From Escarpia spicata (Eukaryota > Annelida > Polychaeta > Sabellida > Siboglinidae), in the NCBI GenBank assembly GCA_963995525.1, contig OZ023206.1, forward strand, positions 1 to 64,000: a stretch of DNA of 64,000 bases, written 5' to 3'. Of the stretch, positions 1 through 11,400 are shown one piece after another; the first letter of the stretch is position 1, and each line of letters begins with the position of its first letter. The notes beneath the pieces were generated by a model. That model saw nothing but the letters and a program-made list of their open reading frames with translations, was not told where the DNA came from and made no database searches. Position numbers and translations under genes: made by a program.

Positions 1-150
1 AAAAAAGTGCACTACAAATACCGTTTTGCTGTGATATGCATTAATTTTTTTCGAACATGTTGACATGGGACATGTTTGTCTCGTGAGTACTGAATGTACT
101 GCTGCTTTACACAAGATAAAACATCAAATGGGGATGAGTTTTCACACCTA

Positions 151-182
151 TAACTTACGTAATATGTTCTTGTAACTTACGT
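151..182. repeat. Short direct repeat TAACTTACGT x2 (copy 1)
   Basis: The 10-mer TAACTTACGT occurs at 151-160 and 173-182, a 22 bp offset, roughly two helical turns. The first occurrence extends into the palindrome TTACGTAA (155-162). Both halves are kept in nearly all copies. Exceptions break only one half, for example ACTTACTTAA near 3090 and 4068, ACTTACATGAC near 2458, 6368 and 63418, and ACTTCCGTGAC near 34733 and 37993. In the Q class the first half reads AAGTTACGT. A paired protein-binding site is possible but there is no direct evidence. Confidence 0.6.
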
Positions 183-242
183 GACGGGGATAAAACGGTA
201 ACATGCATTCCCATTTGGGGTTAATCTAGTTATGTGTGTAGC

Positions 243-268
243 TTGATATCAATATAGCCTTCGTGAAG
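243..268. other. Dyad cluster: TTGATATCAA and CTTCGTGAAG (copy 1)
   Basis: Two short dyads lie 6 bp apart. TTGATATCAA (243-252) is a perfect 10 bp palindrome, and CTTCGTGAAG (259-268) has 4 bp arms around a GT centre. Tail-4 copies read CATGATATCAA, which shortens the first dyad. Tail-3 copies read CTTCGTTAAG, which breaks the second. GATATC is present in every copy I read, so it marks the 326 bp period. Other short palindromes in the monomer include AGTGCACT, TTCGAA, AGTACT, TTACGTAA, ATGCAT and, in tail 2-4 copies, AAGGATCCTT. Confidence 0.6.
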
Positions 269-312
269 ATTTGTAACGTGCAAAACATATATTTGGGGTA
301 AGACCACATTAA

Positions 313-329
313 AGATCCTTCCGCCGAAA
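313..329 (-). other. Partial CENP-B-box-like motif at the monomer junction (copy 1/2)
   Basis: Read on the minus strand, this 17 bp segment is TTTCGGCGGAAGGATCT. Compared with the mammalian CENP-B box YTTCGTTGGAARCGGGA it matches 10 of 17 positions, all within the first 12 (TTCG, GGAA and the purine). The essential CGGG half is absent. The site recurs at almost every monomer junction. Exceptions include the junction near 30970 (CCGCCAAAAAATG) and the AATAAG copies after 56725. Because half the core is missing, a real CENP-B site is unlikely; it is recorded as a conserved junction motif only. Confidence 0.25.
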
Positions 330-1630
330 AAAGTGCACTACAAATACCGTTTTGCTGTGATTTGCATTAATTTTTTTCGAACATTTTTACATGGGACATG
401 TTTGTCTCGTGAGTACTGAATGTACTGCTGCTTTAGGCAAGATAAAACATCAAATGGGGATGAATTTTCACACCTATAACTTACGTAATATGTTCTTGTA
501 ACTTACGTGACGGGGATAAAACGGTAACATGCATTCCCATTTGGGGTTAATCTAGTTATGTGTGTAGCATGATATCAATCTAGCCTTCGTGAAGATTTGT
601 AACATGCAAAACATCTATTTGGGGTAAGACCACATTAAGGATCCTTCCGCCGAAAAAAGTGCACTACAAATACAGTTTTGCTGTGATATGCATTAATTTT
701 TTTCGAACATGTTGACATAGGACATGTTTGTCTCGTGAGTACTGAATGTACTGCTGCTTTACACAAGATAAAACATCAAATGGGGATGAGTTTTCACACC
801 TATAACTTACGTAATATGTTCTTGTAACTTACGTGACGGGGATAAAACGGTAACATGCATTCCCATTTGGGGTTAATCTAGTTATGTGTGTAGCTTGATA
901 TCAATCTAGCCTTCGTGAAGATTTGTAACGTGCAAAACATATATTTGGGGTAAGACCACATTAAAGATCCTTCCGCCGAAAAAAGTGCACTACAAATACC
1001 GTTTTGCTGTGATTTGCATTAATTTTTTTCGAACATTTTTACATGGGACATGTTTGTCTCGTGAGTACTAAATGTACTGCTGCTTTAGACAAGATAAAAC
1101 ATCAAATGGGGATGAATTTTCACACCTATAACTTACGTAATATGTTCTTGTAACTTACGTGACGGGGATAAAACGGTAACATGCATTCCCATTTGGGGTT
1201 AATCTAGTTATGTGTGTAGCTTGATATCAATCTACCCTTCGTGAAGATTTGTAACATGCAAAACATCTATTTGGGGTAAGACCACATTAAGGATCCTTCC
1301 GCCGAAAAAAGTGCACTACAAATACCGTTTTGCTGTGATTTGCATTAATTTTTTTCGAAAACTTTGATATGGGACATGTTTGTCTCGTGAGTACTGAAGG
1401 TACTGCTGCTTTAGACAAGAAAAAACTTCAAATGGGGATGAGTTTTCACACCTATAACTTACGTAATATGTTCTTGTAACTTACGTGACGGGGATAAAAC
1501 GGTAACATGCATTCCCATTTGGGGTTAATCTAGTTATGTGTGTAGCTTGATATCAATCTACCCTTCGTTAAGATTTGTAACATGCAAAACATCTATTTGG
1601 GGTAAGACCACATTAAGGATCCTTCCGCCG

Positions 1631-4600
1631 AAAAAAGTGCACTACAAATACCGTTTTGCTGTGATATGCATTAATTTTTTTCGAACATGTTGATATGGGA
1701 CATGTTTGTCTCGTGAGTACTGAATGTACTGCTGCTTTACACAAGATAAAACATCAAATGGGGATGAGTTTTCACACCTATAGCTTACGTAATATGTTCT
1801 TGTAACTTACGTGACGGGGATAAAACGGTAACATGCATTCCCATTTGGGGTTAATCTAGTTATGTGTGTAGCTTGATATCAATCTAGCCTTCGTGAAGAT
1901 TTGTAACATGCAAAACATCTATTTGGGGTAAGACCACATTAAATATCCTTCCGCCGAAAAAAGTGCATTACAAATACCGTTTTGCTGTGATATGCATTAA
2001 TTTTTTTCGAACACTTTGATATGGGACATGTTTGTCTCGTGAGTACTGAAGGTACTGCTGCTTTAGACAAGAAAAAACTTCAAATGGGGATGAGTTTTCA
2101 CACCTATAACTTACGTAATATGTTCTTGTAACTTACGTGACGGGGATAAAACGGTAACATGCATTCCCATTTGGGGTTAATCTAGTTATGTGTGTAGCTT
2201 GATATCAATCTAGCCTTCGTGAAGATTTGTAACGTGCAAAACATCTATTTGGGGTAAGACCACATTAAGGATCCTTCCGCCGAAAAAAGTGCACTACAAA
2301 TACCGTTTTGCTGTGATATGCATTAATTTTTTTCGAACATTTTGACATGGGACATGTTTGTCTCGTGAGTACTGAATGTACTGCTGCTTTACACAAGATA
2401 AAACATCAAATGGGGATGAGTTTTCACACCTATAACTTACGTAATATGTTCTTGTAACTTACATGACGGGGATAAAACGGTAACATGCATTCCCATTTGG
2501 GGTTAATATAGTTATGTGTGTAGCTTGATATCAATCTAGCCTTCGTGAAGATTTGTAACGTGCAAAACATATATTTGGGGTAAGACCACATTAAAATCCT
2601 TCCGCCGAAAAAAGTGCACTACAAATACCGTGTTGCTGTGATTTGCATTAATTTTTTTCGAAATCTTTGATATGGGACATGTTTGTCTCGTGAGTACTGA
2701 AGGTACTGCTGCTTTAGACAAGAAACAACTTCAAATGGGGATGAGTTTTCACACCTATAACTTACGTAATATGTTCTTGTAACTTACGTGACGGGGATAA
2801 AACGGTAACATGCATTCCCATTTGGGGTTAATCTAGTTATGTGTGTAGCTTGATATCAATCTACCCTTCGTGAAGATTTGTAACATGCAAAACATCTATT
2901 TGGGGTAAGACCACATTAAGGATCCTTCCGCCGAAAAAAGTGCACTACAAATACCGTTTTGCTGTGATTTGCATTAATTTTTTTCGAAAACTTTGATATG
3001 GGACATGTTTGTCTCGTGAAAGTACTGAAGGTACTGCTGCTTTAGACAAGAAAAAACTTCAAATGGGGATGAGTTTTCACACCTATAACTTACTTAATAT
3101 GTTCTTGTAACTTACGTGACGGGGATAAAACGGTAACATGCATTCCCATTTGGGGTTAATCTAGTTATGTGTGTAGCTTGATATCAATCTAGCCTTCGTG
3201 AAGATTTGTAACGTGCAAAACATATATTTGGGGTAAGACCACATTAAAATCCTTCCGCCGAAAAAAGTGCACTACAAATACCGTGTTGCTGTGATTTGCA
3301 TTAATTTTTTTCGAAATCTTTGATATGGGACATGTTTGTCTCGTGAGTACTGAAGGTACTGCTGCTTTAGACAAGAAACAACTTCAAATGGGGATGAGTT
3401 TTCACACATATAACTTACGTAATATGTTCTTGTAACTTACGTGACGGGGATAAAACGGTAACATGCATTCCCATTTGGGGTTAATCTAGTTATGTGTGTA
3501 GCTTGATATCAATCTAGCCTTCGTGAAGATTTGGTAACGTGCAAAACATATATTTGGGGTAAGACCACATTAAAGATCCTTCCGCCGAAAAAAGTGCACT
3601 ACAAATACCGTTTTGCTGTGATTTGCATTAATTTTTTTCGAACATTTTTACATGGGACATGTTTGTCTCGTGAGTACTGAATGTACTGCTGCTTTAGACA
3701 AGATAAAACATCAAATGGGGATGAATTTTCACACCTATAACTTACGTAATATGTTCTTGTAACTTACGTGACGGGGATAAAACGGTAACATGCATTCCCA
3801 TTTGGGGTTAATCTAGTTATGTGTGTAGCTTGATATCAATCTACCCTTCGTGAAGATTTGTAACATGCAAAACATCTATTTGGGGTAAGACCACATTAAG
3901 GATCCTTCCGCCGAAAAAAGTGCACTACAAATACCGTTTTGCTGTGATTTGCATTAATTTTTTTCGAAAACTTTTATATGGGACATGTTTGTCTCGTGAG
4001 TACTGAAGGTACTGCTGCTTTAGACAAGAAAAAACTTCAAATGGGGATGAGTTTTCACACCTATAACTTACTTAATATGTTCTTGTAACTTACGTGACGG
4101 GGATAAAACGGTAACATGCATTCCCATTTGGGGTTAATCTAGTTATGTGTGTAGCTTGATATCAATCTAGCCTTCGTGAAGATTTGTAACGTGCAAAACA
4201 TATATTTGGGGTAAGACCACATTAAAGATCCTTCCGCCGAAAAAAGTGCACTACAAATACCGTTTTGCTGTGATTTGCATTAATTTTTTTCGAAAACTTT
4301 GATATGGGACATGTTTGTCTCGTGAGTACTGAAGGTACTGCTGCTTTAGACAAGAAAAAACTTCAAATGGGGATGAGTTTTCACACCTATAACTTACGTA
4401 ATATGTTCTTGTAACTTACGTGACGGGGATAAAACGGTAACATGCATTCCCATTTGGGGTTAAACTAGTTATGTGTGTAGCTTGATATCAATCTACCCTT
4501 CGTGAAGATTTGTAACATGCAAAACATCTATTTGGGGTAAGACCACATTAAGGATCCTTCCGCCGAAAAAAGTGCACTACAAATACCGTTTTGCTGTGAT

Positions 4601-4891
4601 TTGCATTAATTTTTTTCGAAAACTTTGATATGGGACATGTTTGTCTCGTGAGTACTGAAGGTACTGCTGCTTTAGACAAGAAAAAACTTCCAATGGGGAT
4701 GAGTTTTCACACCTATAACTTACGTAATATGTTCTTGTAACTTACGTGACGGGGATAAAACGGTAACATGCATTCCCCTTTGGGGTTAATCTAGTTATGT
4801 GTGTAGCTTGATATCAATCTACCCTTCGTTAAAATTTGTAACATGCAAAACATCTATTTGGGGTAAGACCACATTAAGGATCCTTCCGCCG
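1631..4891. repeat. HOR block 2: irregular 10-mer with most of the array's early indels
   Basis: Ten copies totalling 3261 bp. Copy 1631 has TATAGCTTA and ends AAATATCC. Copy 1957 starts GTGCATTAC and has an AACACTTTGAT head. Copy 2283 (AACATTTTGAC plus ACAC, with ACTTACATGAC) lacks one base in AAAATCC. Copy 2934 has a 2 bp gain (CGTGAAAGTAC, near 3019) and the same 1 bp loss. Copy 3261 has a 1 bp gain (TTTGGTAAC, near 3534). Copies 2608 and 3261 share the unusual TACCGTGTTG, AAATCTTTGAT and AAGAAACAAC. The block closes with tail 3 at 4566. It is the most heterogeneous block in the window. Confidence 0.8.
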
Positions 4892-7800
4892 AAAAAAGTG
4901 CACTACAAATACCGTTTTGCTGTGATATGCATTAATTTTTTTCGAACATGTTGACATGGGACATGTTTGTCTCGTGAGTACTGAATGTACTGCTGCTTTA
5001 CACAACATAAAACATCAAATGGGGATGAGTTTTCACACCTATAACTTACGTAATATGTTCTTGTAACTTACGTGACGGGGATAAAAAGGTAACATGCATT
5101 CCCATTTGGGGTTAATCTAGTTATGTGTGTAGCTTGATATCAATATAGCCTTCGTGAAGATTTGTAACGTGCAAAACATATATTTGGGGTAAGACCACAT
5201 TAAAGATCCTTCCGCCGAAAAAAGTGCACTACAAATACCGTTTTGCTGTGATTTGCATTAATTTTTTTCGAACATTTTTACATGGGACATGTTTGTCTCG
5301 TGAGTACTGAATGTACTGCTGCTTTAGGCAAGATAAAACATCAAATGGGGATGAATTTTCACACCTATAACTTACGTAATATGTTCTTGTAACTTACGTG
5401 ACGGGGATAAAACGGTAACATGCATTCCCATTTGGGGTTAATCTAGTTATGTGTGTAGCTTGATATCAATCTAGCCTTCGTGAAGATTTGTAACGTGCAA
5501 AACATATATTTGGGGTAAGACCACATTAAAGATCCTTCCGCCGAAAAAAGTGCACTACAAATACCGTTTTGCTGTGATTTGCATTAATTTTTTTCGAACA
5601 TTTTTACATGGGACATGTTTGTCTCGTGAGTACTGAATGTACAGCTGCTTTACACAAGATAAAACATCAAATGGGGATGAATTTTCACACCTATAACTTA
5701 CGTAATATGTTCTTGTAACTTACGTGACGGGGATAAAACGGTAACATGCATTCCCATTTGGGGTTAATCTAGTTATGTGTGTAGCTTGATATCAATCTAC
5801 CCTTCGTGAAGATTTGTAACATGCAAAACATATATTTGGGGTAAGACCACATTAAGGATCCTTCCGCCGAAAAAAGTGCACTACAAATACCGTTTTGCTG
5901 TGATTTGCATTAATTTTTTTCGAAAACTTTGATATGGGACATGTTTGTCTCGTGAGTACTGAAGGTACTGCTGCTTTAGACAAGAAAAAACTTCAAATGG
6001 GGATGAGTTTTCACACCTATAACTTACGTAATATGTTCTTGTAACTTACGTGACGGGGATAAAACGGTAACATGCATTCCCATTTGGGGTTAATCTAGTT
6101 ATGTGTGTAGCTTGATATCAATCTAGCCTTCGTGAAGATTTGTAACGTGCAAAACATCTATTTGGGGTAAGACCACATTAAGGATCCTTCCGCCGAAAAA
6201 AGTGCACTACAAATACCGTTTTGCTGTGATATGCATTAATTTTTTTCGAACATTTTGACATGGGACATGTTTGTCTCGTGAGTACTGAATGTACTGCTGC
6301 TTTACACAAGATAAAACATCAAATGGGGATGAGTTTTCACACCTATAACTTACGTAATATGTTCTTGTAACTTACATGACGGGGATAAAACGGTAACATG
6401 CATTCCCATTTGGGGTTAATCTAGTTATGTGTGTAGCTTGATATCAATCTACCCTTCGTGAAGATTTGTAACATGCAAAACATCTATTTGGGGTAAGACC
6501 ACATTAAGGATCCTTCCGCCGAAAAAAGTGCACTACAAATACCGTTTTGCTGTGATTTGCATTAATTTTTTTCGAAAACTTTGATATGGGACATGTTTGT
6601 CTCGTGAGTACTGAAGGTACTGCTGCTTTAGACAAGAAAAAACTTCAAATGGGGATGAGTTTTCTCACCTATAACTTACGTAATATGTTCTTGTAACTTA
6701 CGTGACGGGGATAAAACGGTAACATGCATTCCCATTTGGGGTTAATCTAGTTATGTGTGTAGCTTGATATCAATCTAGCCTTCGTGAAGATTTGTAACGT
6801 GCAAAACATATAGTTGGGGTAAGACCACATTAAAGATCCTTCCGCCGAAAAAAGTGCTCTACAAATACCGTTTTGCTGTGATTTGCATTAATTTTTTTCG
6901 AAAACTTTGATATGGGACATGTTTGTCTCGTGAGTACTGAAGGTACTGCTGCTTTAGACAAGAAAAAACTTCAAATGGGGATGAGTTTTCACACCTATAA
7001 CTTACGTAATATGTTCTTGTAACTTACGTGACGGGGATAAAACGGTAACATGCATTCCCATTTGGGGTTAATCTAGTTATGTGTGTAGCATGATATCAAT
7101 CTAGCCTTCGTGAAGATTTGTAACATGCAAAACATATATTTGGGGTAAGACCACATTAAGGATCCTTCCGCCGAAAAAAGTGCACTACAAATACCGTTTT
7201 GCTGTGATATGCATTAATTTTTTTCGAACATTTTGACATGGGACATGTTTGTCTCGTGAGTACTGAATGTACTGCTGCTTTAGACAAAATAAAACATCAA
7301 ATGGGGATGAGTTTTCACACCTATAAGTTACGTAATATGTTCTTGTAACTTACGTGACGGGGATAAAACGGTAACATGCATTCCCATTTGGGGTTAATCT
7401 AGTTATGTGTGTAGCTTGATATCAATCTAGCCTTCGTGAAGATTTGTAACGTGCAAAACATATATTTGGGGTAAGACCACATTAAAGATCCTTCCGCCGA
7501 AAAAAGTGCACTACAAATACCGTTTTGCTGTGATTTGCATTAATTTTTTTCGAAAACTTTGATATGGGACATGTTTGTCTCGTGAGTACTGAAGGTACTG
7601 CTGCTTTAGACAAGAAAAAACTTCAAATGGGGATGAGTTTTCACACCTATAACTTACGTAATATGTTCTTGTAACTTACGTGACGGGGATAAAACGGTAA
7701 CATGCATTCCCATTTGGGGTTAATCTAGTTATGTGTGTAGCTTGATATCAATCTAGCCTTCGTGAAGATTTGTAACGTGCAAAACATATATTTGGGGTAA

Positions 7801-8477
7801 GACCACATTAAAGATCCTTCCGCCGAAAAAAGTGCACTACAAATACCGTTTTGCTGTGATTTGCATTAATTTTTTTCGAAAACTTTGATATGGGACATGT
7901 TTGTCTCGTGAGTACTGAAGGTACTGCTGCTTTAGACAAGAAAAAACTTCAAATGGGGATGAGTTTTCACACCTATAACTTACGTAATATGTTCTTGTAA
8001 CTTACGTGACGGGGATAAAACGGTAACATGTATTCCCATTTGGGGTTAATCTAGTTATGTGTGTAGCTTGATATCAATCTACCCTTCGTGAAGATTTGTA
8101 ACATGCAAAACATCTATTTGGGGTAAGACCACATTAAGGATCCTTCCGCCGAAAAAAGTGCACTACAAATACCGTTTTGCTGTGATTTGCATTAATTTTT
8201 TTCGAAAACTTTGATATGGGACATGTTTGTCTCGTGAGTACTGAAGGTACTGCTGCTTTAGACAAGAAAAAACTTCAAATGGGGATGAGTTTTCACACCT
8301 ATAACTTACGTAATATGTTCTTGTAACTTACGTGACGGGGATAAAACGGTAACATGCATTCCCATTTGGGGTTAATCTAGTTATGTGTGTAGCTTGATAT
8401 CAATCTACCCTTCGTTAAGATTTGTAACATGCAAAACATATATTTGGGGTAAGACCACATTAAGGATCCTTCCGCCG
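4892..8477. repeat. HOR block 3: 11-mer, transition from edge variants to the K/Q family
   Basis: Eleven exact 326 bp copies: H1, F1, F2 (with ACAC), K with a mixed tail, an AACATTTTGAC-ACAC copy with ACTTACATGAC, then K1, K4, Q1, K1, K2, K3. The first five resemble the left edge. From 6522 the K1 (CATATAGTT), K4 and Q1 succession of the next blocks begins. The Q class (AGACAAAAT, TATAAGTTA) first appears at 7174. Copy 6848 reads GTGCTCTAC. Copy 4892 has ACACAACAT and AAAAAGGT as private changes. Confidence 0.8.
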
Positions 8478-11400
8478 AAAAAAGTGCACTACAAATACCG
8501 TTTTGCTGTGATATGCATTAATTTTTTTCGAACATGTTGACATGGGACATGTTTGTCTCGTGAGTACTGAATGTACTGCTGCTTTACACAAGATAAAACA
8601 TCAAATGGGGATGAGTTTTCACACCTATAACTTACGTAATATGTTCTTGTAACTTACGTGACGGGGATAAAACGGTAACATGCATTCCCATTTGGGGTTA
8701 ATCTAGTTATGTGTGTAGCTTGATATCAATCTAGCCTTCGTGAAGATTTGTAACGTGCAAAACATATAGTTGGGGTAAGACCACATTAAAGATCCTTCCG
8801 CCGAAAAAAGTGCACTACAAATACCGTTTTGCTGTGATTTGCATTAATTTTTTTCGAAAACTTTGATATGGGACATGTTTGTCTCGTGAGTACTGAAGGT
8901 ACTGCTGCTTTAGACAAGAAAAAACTTCAAATGGGGATGAGTTTTCACACCTATAACTTACGTAATATGTTCTTGTAACTTACGTGACGGGGATAAAACG
9001 GTAACATGCATTCCCATTTGGGGTTAATCTAGTTATGTGTGTAGCATGATATCAATCTAGCCTTCGTGAAGATTTGTAACATGCAAAACATATATTTGGG
9101 GTAAGACCACATTAAGGATCCTTCCGCCGAAAAAAGTGCACTACAAATACCGTTTTGCTGTGATATGCATTAATTTTTTTCGAACATTTTGACATGGGAC
9201 ATGTTTGTCTCGTGAGTACTGAATGTACTGCTGCTTTAGACAAAATAAAACATTAAATGGGGATGAGTTTTCACACCTATAAGTTACGTAATATGTTCTT
9301 GTAACTTACGTGACGGGGATAAAACGGTAACATGCATTCCCATTTGGGGTTAATCTAGTTATGTGTGTAGCTTGATATCAATCTAGCCTTCGTGAAGATT
9401 TGTAACGTGCAAAACATATATTTGGGGTAAGACCACATTAAAGATCCTTCCGCCGAAAAAAGTGCCCTACAAATACCGTTTTGCTGTGATTTGCATTAAT
9501 TTTTTTCGAAAACTTTGATATGGGACATGTTTGTCTCGTGATTACTGAAGGTACTGCTGCTTTAGACAAGAAAAAACTTCAAATGGGGATGAGTTTTCAC
9601 ACCTATAACTTACGTAATATGTTCTTGTAACTTACGTGACGGGGATAAAACGGTAACATGCATTCCCATTTGGGGTTAATCTAGTTATGTGTGTAGCTTG
9701 ATATCAATCTAGCCTTCGTGAAGATTTGTAACGTGCAAAACATATATTTGGGGTAAGACCACATTAAAGATCCTTCCGCCGAAAAAAGTGCACTACAAAT
9801 ACCGTTTTGCTGTGATATGCATTAATTTTTTTCGAACATTTTGACATGGGACATGTTTGTCTCGTGAGTACTGAATGTACTGCTGCTTTAGACAAAATAA
9901 AACATCAAATGGGGATGAGTTTTCACACCTATAAGTTACGTAATATGTTCTTGTAACTTACGTGACGGGGATAAAACGGTAACATGCATTCCCATTTGGG
10001 GTTAATCTAGTTATGTGTGTAGCTTGATATCAATCTAGCCTTCGTGAAGATTTGTAACGTGCAAAACATATATTTGGGGTAAGACCACATTAAAGATCCT
10101 TCCGCCGAAAAAAGTGCCCTACAAATACCGTTTTGCTGTGATTTGCATTAATTTTTGTTTCGAAAACTTTGATATGGGACATGTTTGTCTCGTGAGTACT
10201 GAAGGTACTGCTGCTTTAGACAAGAAAAAACTTCAAATGGGGATGAGTTTTCACACCTATAACTTACGTAATATGTTCTTGTAACTTACGTGACGGGGAT
10301 AAAACGGTAACATGCATTCCCATTTGGGGTTAATCTAGTTATGTGTGTAGCTTGATATCAATCTAGCCTTCGTGAAGATTTGTAACGTGCAAAACATATA
10401 TTTGGGGTAAGACCACATTAAAGATCCTTCCGCCGAAAAAAGTGCACTACAAATACCGTTTTGCTGTGATTTGCATTAATTTTTTTCGAAAACTTTGATA
10501 TGGGACATGTTTGTCTCGTGAGTACTGAAGGTACTGCTGCTTTAGACAAGAAAAAACTTCAAATGGGGATGAGTTTTCACACCTATAACTTACGTAATAT
10601 GTTCTTGTAACTTACGTGACGGGGATAAAACGGTAACATGCATTCCCATTTGGGGTTAATCTAGTTATGTGTGTAGCTTGATATCAATCTACCCTTCGTG
10701 AAGATTTGTAACATGCAAAACATATATTTGGGGTAAGACCACATTAAGGATCCTTCCGCCGAAAAAAGTGCACTACAAATACCGTTTTGCTGTGATTTGC
10801 ATTAATTTTTTTCGAAAACTTTGATATGGGACATGTTTGTCTCGTGAGTACTGAAGGTACTGCTGCTTTAGACAAGAAAAAACTTCAAATGGGGATGAGT
10901 TTTCACACCTATAACTTACGTAATATGTTCTTGTAACTTACGTGACGGGGATAAAACGGTAACATGCATTCCCATTTGGGGTTAATCTAGTTATGTGTGC
11001 AGCATGATATCAATCTAGCCTTCGTGAAGATTTGTAACATGCAAAACATATATTTGGGGTAAGACCACATTAAGGATCCTTCCGCCGAAAAAAGTGCACT
11101 ACAAATACCGTTTTGCTGTGATATGCATTAATTTTTTTCGAACATTTTGACATGGGACATGTTTGTCTCGTGAGTACTGAATGTACTGCTGCTTTAGACA
11201 AAATAAAACATCAAATGGGGATGAGTTTTCACACCTATAAGTTACGTAATATGTTCTTGTAACTTACGTGACGAAATAAAACGGTAACATGCATTCCCAT
11301 TTGGGGTTAATCTAGTTATGTGTGTAGCTTGATATCAATCTAGCCTTCGTGAAGATTTGTAACGTGCAAAACATATATTTGGGGTAAGACCACATTAAAG

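Larger units (their letters stand above)
115..298. repeat. Degenerate internal sub-repeats within the monomer (copy 1 coordinates)
   Basis: Three segments of the monomer resemble each other. Segment a is 115-133 (GATAAAACATCAAATGGGG). Segment b is 189-220, which begins with GATAAAACGG and continues with GTAACATGCATT and CATTTGGGG. Segment c is 273-298, which begins GTAACGTGCAAAAC and ends ATATTTGGGG. Segments b and c share GTAACxTGCA followed by ATTTGGGGT, while a and b share GATAAAAC followed by an (A/T)TGGGG core. The G4 runs are at 130-133, 217-220 and 295-298, so spacings are 87 and 78 bp. This suggests the 326 bp monomer grew from an older unit of about 80 bp. The same layout recurs in every copy. 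Confidence 0.55.
1..326. repeat. Reference monomer (copy 1), H head with tail 1
   Basis: This copy sets the coordinate frame for offsets used elsewhere. In order it contains an A6 run (1-6), the palindrome AGTGCACT (6-13), a T7 run (45-51), the H-class segment AACATGTTGAC (54-64), AGTACT (86-91), the ACACAAGAT marker (about 109-117), a repeated TAACTTACGT (151-160 and 173-182), TTTGGGG motifs (214-220 and 292-298), the palindrome TTGATATCAA (243-252), CTTCGTGAAG (259-268) and the CCGCCG junction with the next copy (321-326). It carries CAATATAGCC where most copies have CAATCTAGCC, a variant shared with the copies at 4892 and 51509. Its length of 326 is close to two units of 163 bp, which would suit dinucleosomal packaging; that is inference. 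Confidence 0.95.
1..1630. repeat. HOR block 1: 5-mer (H1 F4 H1 F2 K3)
   Basis: Five copies of exactly 326 bp. The block starts with an H copy and closes with the tail-3 copy at 1305. Its upstream boundary is assumed because the preceding copy is outside the window. Private variants include CAATATAGCC (copy 1), TTTAGGCAAG (copy 2), TACAGTTTTG with GACATAGGAC (copy 3) and GTACTAAATG (copy 4). Copies 1-2 resemble copies 16-17 (4892-5543), including the CAATATAGCC and AGGC markers. An H copy inside the block (653) is not preceded by tail 3. Confidence 0.8.

Noticed and set aside
51..76. Inverted repeat AACATG...CATGTT as a hairpin or terminator
   Set aside because: Six-base arms with an 11 nt loop, present only in the H class; too weak to call as a functional structure.
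213..222. Telomere-like motif TTTGGGGTTA
   Set aside because: It occurs once per monomer in a non-tandem context; the resemblance to ciliate-type telomere repeats is short and best explained as part of the satellite.
359..366. Octamer-like ATTTGCAT in K and F copies as a promoter element
   Set aside because: An 8 bp match produced by a single A/T class difference (ATATGCAT versus ATTTGCAT); no TATA box, start site or transcript evidence accompanies it.
2536..2721. Minus-strand open frame of 61 codons
   Set aside because: It lies wholly in satellite sequence, starts at TTG, exists only because of a 1 bp deletion in this monomer, and shows no recognisable domain.
3189..3374. Second copy of the same 61-codon frame
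   Set aside because: Encodes the same peptide as the frame at 2536-2721, created by the same deletion in another monomer; repeated occurrence reflects satellite copying, not selection on a protein.
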